64,000 nt of DNA from Mycolicibacterium arenosum (GTDB lineage: Bacteria > Actinomycetota > Actinomycetes > Mycobacteriales > Mycobacteriaceae). Below the pieces are notes generated by a model, which saw nothing but the letters and a program-made list of their open reading frames with translations, was not told the origin of the DNA and ran no database searches. Where the stretch lies: the NCBI RefSeq assembly GCF_024320865.1, contig NZ_JANDBD010000009.1, positions 287,475 to 351,474 on the forward strand, in the 5' to 3' direction. Numbering within the stretch: the first letter of the stretch is position 1; every line of letters begins with the position of its first letter. The translations under genes were made by a program, and so were the position numbers. Positions 60,957 through 64,000 of this stretch are shown here, piece after piece.

Positions 60957-61913
60957 ATGGACGATCGCGTGGCCGGACAGCGCTCGCCGAGGACACTGGC
61001 GACAGTGACTGTGTTAGGGCCGACGCTGCCCCTCGACGGGCTGCGCGCCCGAATGCTCGATCAACCGCTTCTCCCGGCGTTGTCCCCTGAGCGCTATGCC
61101 CGTACTCACGCCGTCTACGAGGCGGCCAGCGACCAGCGGTCGCTGCTGCAGTCGTGGCTGTCGACCGCCCTCCCACCACTGCTCGGGGACGCCGACCCCG
61201 TCCGCGTCGTCGGGGTGGGTGTCGGCGACGGCAGCGTCGACGCTCCCCTGGCTGCGGCACTCGCTGCCGGCGGACGGCGGGTGCGGTACACCGGCGTCGA
61301 GCCGCATCCGCCTTCGGCGGCGCAGTTCGCCTCACGGCTGAACGGGCTCGACGCTCCGGCACTGACGCCGACCGTCGTCATCGGCGACTTCGCCGACCAC
61401 GACACCGGACATCCGGCCGATCTGGTCCATTTCGTGCACTCGCTGTACTACGTCACCGATTTGGCGGCCGCGCTCGACCAAGCGGTGTGTATGGTCCGCT
61501 CCGGCGGTTTGTTGATGGCGGCGGTCGCGCCCCTGCAGCCGCTGTGCGCGCTGACCGAACTGCTGTGCCCCTGGACGGGACGTAAGCCCTGGTTCTCCGA
61601 GGACGTCTGCGCCGACCTCGAGAGTCGGGGGCTGCATGTCCGCACCGAGACCATCCTGGGAAAACTCGACGCCAGAGATGTGCTCGACGATCCGCGGGGG
61701 CGCGGAGAGGCCGTGCTGGACTTCTTGATCGGGGCGCGTTCTCGTGCGCTGGCACGCGATCCCCTTGTCGCGCTGCTGGATTACCTGCGGGAGGTCTCAC
61801 TGCCGGGACAACCCGGCGTGCTACCGCACCCGGTCGACGTGCTGCTCACCCGGGTGCCTGGCAACGTGAACGTTCAAGACGTGTTGGGCGACAGGGGTTC
61901 TCGACAGCGTTGA
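60957..61913 (+). CDS. Methyltransferase, histamine-N-methyltransferase-like
   Basis: This 318-aa protein has a motif I-like segment VRVVGVGVGDGSVDAPLAAALAAGGRRVRYTGVEPHP and DLVHFVHSLYYVTDLAAALDQAVCMVRSGGLL, similar to histamine N-methyltransferase-like enzymes. It is divergent from the methyltransferase-PhyH pair, sharing a short promoter region. The three may modify one compound, perhaps an amine or histidine derivative; this is inference. Confidence 0.78.
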   Translation: MDDRVAGQRSPRTLATVTVLGPTLPLDGLRARMLDQPLLPALSPERYARTHAVYEAASDQRSLLQSWLSTALPPLLGDADPVRVVGVGVGDGSVDAPLAAALAAGGRRVRYTGVEPHPPSAAQFASRLNGLDAPALTPTVVIGDFADHDTGHPADLVHFVHSLYYVTDLAAALDQAVCMVRSGGLLMAAVAPLQPLCALTELLCPWTGRKPWFSEDVCADLESRGLHVRTETILGKLDARDVLDDPRGRGEAVLDFLIGARSRALARDPLVALLDYLREVSLPGQPGVLPHPVDVLLTRVPGNVNVQDVLGDRGSRQR

Positions 61914-62334
61914 CGGCTTCAGGGCCTACTCGACAAGTCCCGTTTGGATCTTGATCGGGTAACCGACCAGCTTCCGAATAGTGCTGGCGATCGGGTGATC
62001 GAGCTCAGGCACCCGGCTCCCACACCCTGGGGTGACGATCCCGTCATTACTGCTGCGCCACAACGCCTTCGTCTCTACAGCGCGGCGACTCAAGTCACCA
62101 CTCTCCAAGCGGTGCCCGGTGATCGCGTCGGCCTTGAGGCCCGAGCATGAGGAGTTCCGGGCCACTGCGCGGGGTTCCCTCGGGGGGAAATGCGCGCCGC
62201 GCGCCGAGGAGTGGGAACGCACCGGGATCACCGTTGAGTATCAATTACTTTCGTGTCAACGTCGATAATGCGGAATCCGAGGTCGTGGCCGTCGGGCAAC
62301 GTGACTGGTCGCGAACGTCCTCGGCAGCCAACGA
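61914..62334. other. Degraded stretch with gene fragments
   Basis: No intact gene is convincing here. On the minus strand a 70-codon piece ending at 61926 (LKADAITGHRLESGDLSRRAV... ending KIQTGLVE) looks like the C-terminal end of an unknown protein fused by chance to antisense. On the plus strand about 62134-62250 reads LRPEHEEFRATARG, APRAEEWERTG, the N-terminal pattern of an acyl-CoA dehydrogenase. Both pieces lack the rest of their genes, so this is likely a scar of rearrangement. Confidence 0.45.
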
Positions 62335-62715
62335 TTAGGCGGCGCAACCGGAGTCGTTGAGGTCGAAGGCTTGTGAACCGCGGACGTGTGTGCGACTCCG
62401 CCGCTCGCGCAGCCACAGATAGAGCGGCAAGCCTACCGACGCCCCGAGAAGCGACCCGATCGCCACGATCGCTCGCTGCTTCCTGGTCAGAACGTCGTCG
62501 ACGACGGCGACGACCAACAGCGCGAGCACGCTGATGACGACGTCCCATCCGAAGTAGCTGCTGATCGGCGTTGCAAACACTTCCGTTACGAACAGCGGTA
62601 CGTCGACGCCGTGTCGCATCAACCAGGGCACGAACTGCGATAGCGGAACCACGGTTCCGATCACCAGCAGCGTCAAGAACGCGTTCTCCTTTGTGATTCG
62701 TACGTGGTGGGTCAT
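62335..62715 (-). CDS. DUF2834 membrane protein
   Basis: This 126-aa protein has three hydrophobic segments. The central GVDVPLFVTEVFATPISSYFGWDVVISVLALLV is the DUF2834 pattern. The role of the family is unknown. Two copies of a TetR-operator-like sequence lie 24 and 51 bases upstream of the ATG at 62715, matching the dyad ahead of the TetR gene at 63006, so it is probably repressed by that protein. Confidence 0.8.
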   Translation of the reverse strand: MTHHVRITKENAFLTLLVIGTVVPLSQFVPWLMRHGVDVPLFVTEVFATPISSYFGWDVVISVLALLVVAVVDDVLTRKQRAIVAIGSLLGASVGLPLYLWLRERRSRTHVRGSQAFDLNDSGCAA

Positions 62716-62738
62716 TCTCCGCCTCCCAGCTCAGCTCG

Positions 62739-62754
62739 TGTAGCAGTTGCTTCA
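62739..62754. promoter_or_regulatory. Candidate TetR operator TGTAGCAGTTGCTTCA
   Basis: This 16-bp sequence differs by one base from the dyad TGAAGCAGTTGCTTCA at 62980-62995. It lies just upstream of the DUF2834 gene. A weaker third copy (right half-site GTTGCTTCA intact) is at 62766-62781. Confidence 0.6.
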
Positions 62755-62979
62755 TCGAAGGCTAGCGTAACGGTTGCTTCATAACAAGTGCGTCGACGGA
62801 AAAGCGGTAGAGGGACGAGGGCGTAAGCGTCGAGGCGGCGCTCGAGCCCGATCAGTGCCCATCAGAGCGACAGGCCGCCATCATCGACACCCATCTTCGG
62901 CGGCTGTTGCGCAGCCCGCCTGATGTTCACGTCACTCTGGGGACTCGCGAGAACCTCGGACGGTCGCCGCTTGCCTCAA

Positions 62980-62995
62980 TGAAGCAGTTGCTTCA
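62980..62995. promoter_or_regulatory. Candidate TetR operator TGAAGCAGTTGCTTCA
   Basis: A 7-bp perfect dyad (TGAAGCA / TGCTTCA) with a 2-base centre ends 10 bases before the TetR ATG at 63006. A repressor there would block its own transcription. Related copies lie before the divergent DUF2834 gene. Apart from these sites, the 290 bases between the two genes hold no visible gene. Confidence 0.7.
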
Positions 62996-63005
62996 CAATG
63001 GTCTG

Positions 63006-63503
63006 ATGAACGCGATGACAGGACGGCGAGCCCGCGACCCGCGGACGCACGCCGTGGACGTCTGCTTGGCGGCCGCGGAAGATGCCGGCAGCCTTGCGCT
63101 CGGACTCCGCGACTACGAGCGCATCACCGGTATCAGCGCTCGAATGCTGGTGCACCACTTCGGAAACAAGGCCGGCCTTGAGGCGGCACTCCTGGAGCGG
63201 ATCGAAGCCAGGCTGCTCGACCACGTCGTCATGCAGCAAGCGGAATCCGCCAGCCCGTATGACATCGCGAAGGGTTTCGCCGAACCGGACTTCGCCAGTC
63301 TGCGCGTGTTGCTGCGACTTCTGTTGGGCCGCGCGCTGTCCGGCGACCAGGCCGCCGCGAAGGTGCTGCGCGGCGAGCGGGAGCGTTGGCGGGCAGCACT
63401 GCTCGCCACGTGCGGATCGACCCGAATCGCCGAAGAAGCGCTCTTCACCTTGGTGGGCGGGGCTGTCGACGCCATGCTGGGCGAAGGGGCGGCGCCAGAA
63501 TGA
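63006..63503 (+). CDS. TetR family transcriptional regulator
   Basis: This 165-aa protein has a TetR HTH (AVDVCLAAAEDAGSLALGLRDYERITGISARMLVHHFGNKAGLEAALLERIEARL, about residues 15-70) and a short ligand domain. It starts at ATG 63006, after a dyad operator, and its stop overlaps the ATG of the next gene (ATGA). Likely autoregulated and controlling both the downstream membrane protein and the divergent DUF2834 gene. Confidence 0.85.
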   Translation: MNAMTGRRARDPRTHAVDVCLAAAEDAGSLALGLRDYERITGISARMLVHHFGNKAGLEAALLERIEARLLDHVVMQQAESASPYDIAKGFAEPDFASLRVLLRLLLGRALSGDQAAAKVLRGERERWRAALLATCGSTRIAEEALFTLVGGAVDAMLGEGAAPE

Positions 63504-63895
63504 ACGCCGCGAACGTATTGGTGGTGTCCGCAGTCTTGCAAGCGGCCCGGGGCGCGCTGCTCGGCTGGCCGATCGCGCTCACCCAGGCGAACGTGATCCG
63601 CGCATCGGCGAACGCGCGCCGCCGCCTGTTGCAATGTCACCTCGACAATCTGTTCATGGCGGCGCTGCAGTTCGGCGTCGCCGCGGCAACTGAGCCACCA
63701 TCGTGGGTGGCGTGGTGCATCGCCGTCGGCGGGTGGACGAACGCTCAATTGTTCGTGATTCCGCTCATCCGCCCGGCCCTCGATCCTGCGAGCCGCGTCA
63801 TTGCCGCAGTGGCGATCCCGTCATTTCTCCTCACCACCGTCGGGTGGGTCGGACTCGCGGCCACGACCATCACGACGCTAGCTACTTCGACCTGA
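63500..63895 (+). CDS. Small polytopic membrane protein coupled to TetR
   Basis: This 131-aa protein has about four hydrophobic segments (VLVVSAVLQAARGALLGWPIALT, FMAALQFGVAAA, WVAWCIAVGGW, VIAAVAIPSFLLTTVGWVGLAATTI). The pattern with an ANARRRLLQCHLDNLFM loop is somewhat like hydroxylaminobenzene-mutase-type membrane proteins, but the likeness is weak. ATG 63500 overlaps the TetR stop, so they are co-translated. Function unknown. Confidence 0.65.
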   Translation: MNAANVLVVSAVLQAARGALLGWPIALTQANVIRASANARRRLLQCHLDNLFMAALQFGVAAATEPPSWVAWCIAVGGWTNAQLFVIPLIRPALDPASRVIAAVAIPSFLLTTVGWVGLAATTITTLATST

Positions 63896-63946
63896 AAAAG
63901 GATTGATGGTCGGTGCGGCTCGATGGTGGTTCTGGCGTCGAGGGGA

Positions 63947-63981
63947 CTCTGGCGCTGACATCGGTTGTCATCCGGCCAGAG
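63947..63981 (+). terminator. Possible hairpin terminator
   Basis: Outer arms CTCTGGC (63947-63953) and GCCAGAG (63975-63981) enclose a second stem TGACA/TGTCA, 50 bases after the last gene. There is no T-run directly after it. It may end the TetR operon; the remaining bases to the window end show no gene. Confidence 0.4.
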
Positions 63982-64000
63982 CGCTGATCTTGACCAGGTT

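Overview
The window is chromosomal DNA from a fast-growing Mycobacterium (Mycolicibacterium type). The evidence is the very high G+C content, frequent GTG starts, and a gene order matching the oriC-proximal region of rapid growers: rsmG-parA-parB, cwlM-trxA-trxB-sigM-murJ, mutT4, pcnA, leuS, ino1, ponA1, then rpsF-ssb-rpsR-rplI-dnaB. A glucosylglycerate hydrolase gene and an intein in dnaB point the same way. Ortholog names from M. tuberculosis (Rv numbers) are recalled from knowledge of the families; no search was run.

Layout. (1) 1-15.2 kb: the end of rsmG, the parAB chromosome-segregation operon with a perfect parS site inside parA, then the opposite-strand block cwlM / trxA / trxB / sigM / murJ / DUF6049-like / mutT4, and pcnA. 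CwlM and the MurJ-pseudokinase fusion are peptidoglycan-precursor control proteins. The SigM anti-sigma gene usually found between trxB and sigM is not there. (2) 15.2-29.9 kb: a mycothiol-type enzyme, an MFS transporter, AlgH, a secreted Mtc28-like protein, leuS, amidase, SDR, ggH, MarR, a polar amino-acid ABC transporter with fused binding protein and permease, and GntR. (3) 30.0-36.3 kb: an accessory operon of two paralogous polytopic membrane proteins, two tiny membrane peptides, a VWA protein, a NorQ/CbbQ-type MoxR ATPase and a 140-residue membrane protein, followed by TetR and a reductase-like gene. The same palindrome lies at three places in this block. (4) 36.3-52.4 kb: LLM oxidoreductase, PhoX, a hydrolase, ino1-PadR, tandem DUF1707 proteins, DUF5318, ponA1, a GT-C glycosyltransferase, lipase-like and SRPBCC proteins, and the ribosomal/ssb operon. 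(5) 52.4-56.1 kb: a leader with DnaA-box-like sequences, dnaB carrying a class 3 mini-intein in its Walker A motif, and directly behind it a free-standing gene that is clearly a DnaB-type LAGLIDADG intein without exteins. That gene has lost its splicing residues but kept both endonuclease acidic motifs. (6) 56.1-64 kb: a mosaic accessory tail with a hydrolase, a possible RHH protein, YaeQ, DUF3297, a broken FMN-binding gene, a PhyH dioxygenase with two methyltransferases, degraded fragments, and a TetR / DUF2834 module with matching operators.

The most unusual items are the splicing-dead DnaB intein living as an independent endonuclease gene next to an intein-free, locally recoded target site, and the MoxR/VWA membrane operon with micropeptides and a recent gene-conversion tract. 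No rRNA, tRNA, CRISPR array or complete insertion sequence was seen.
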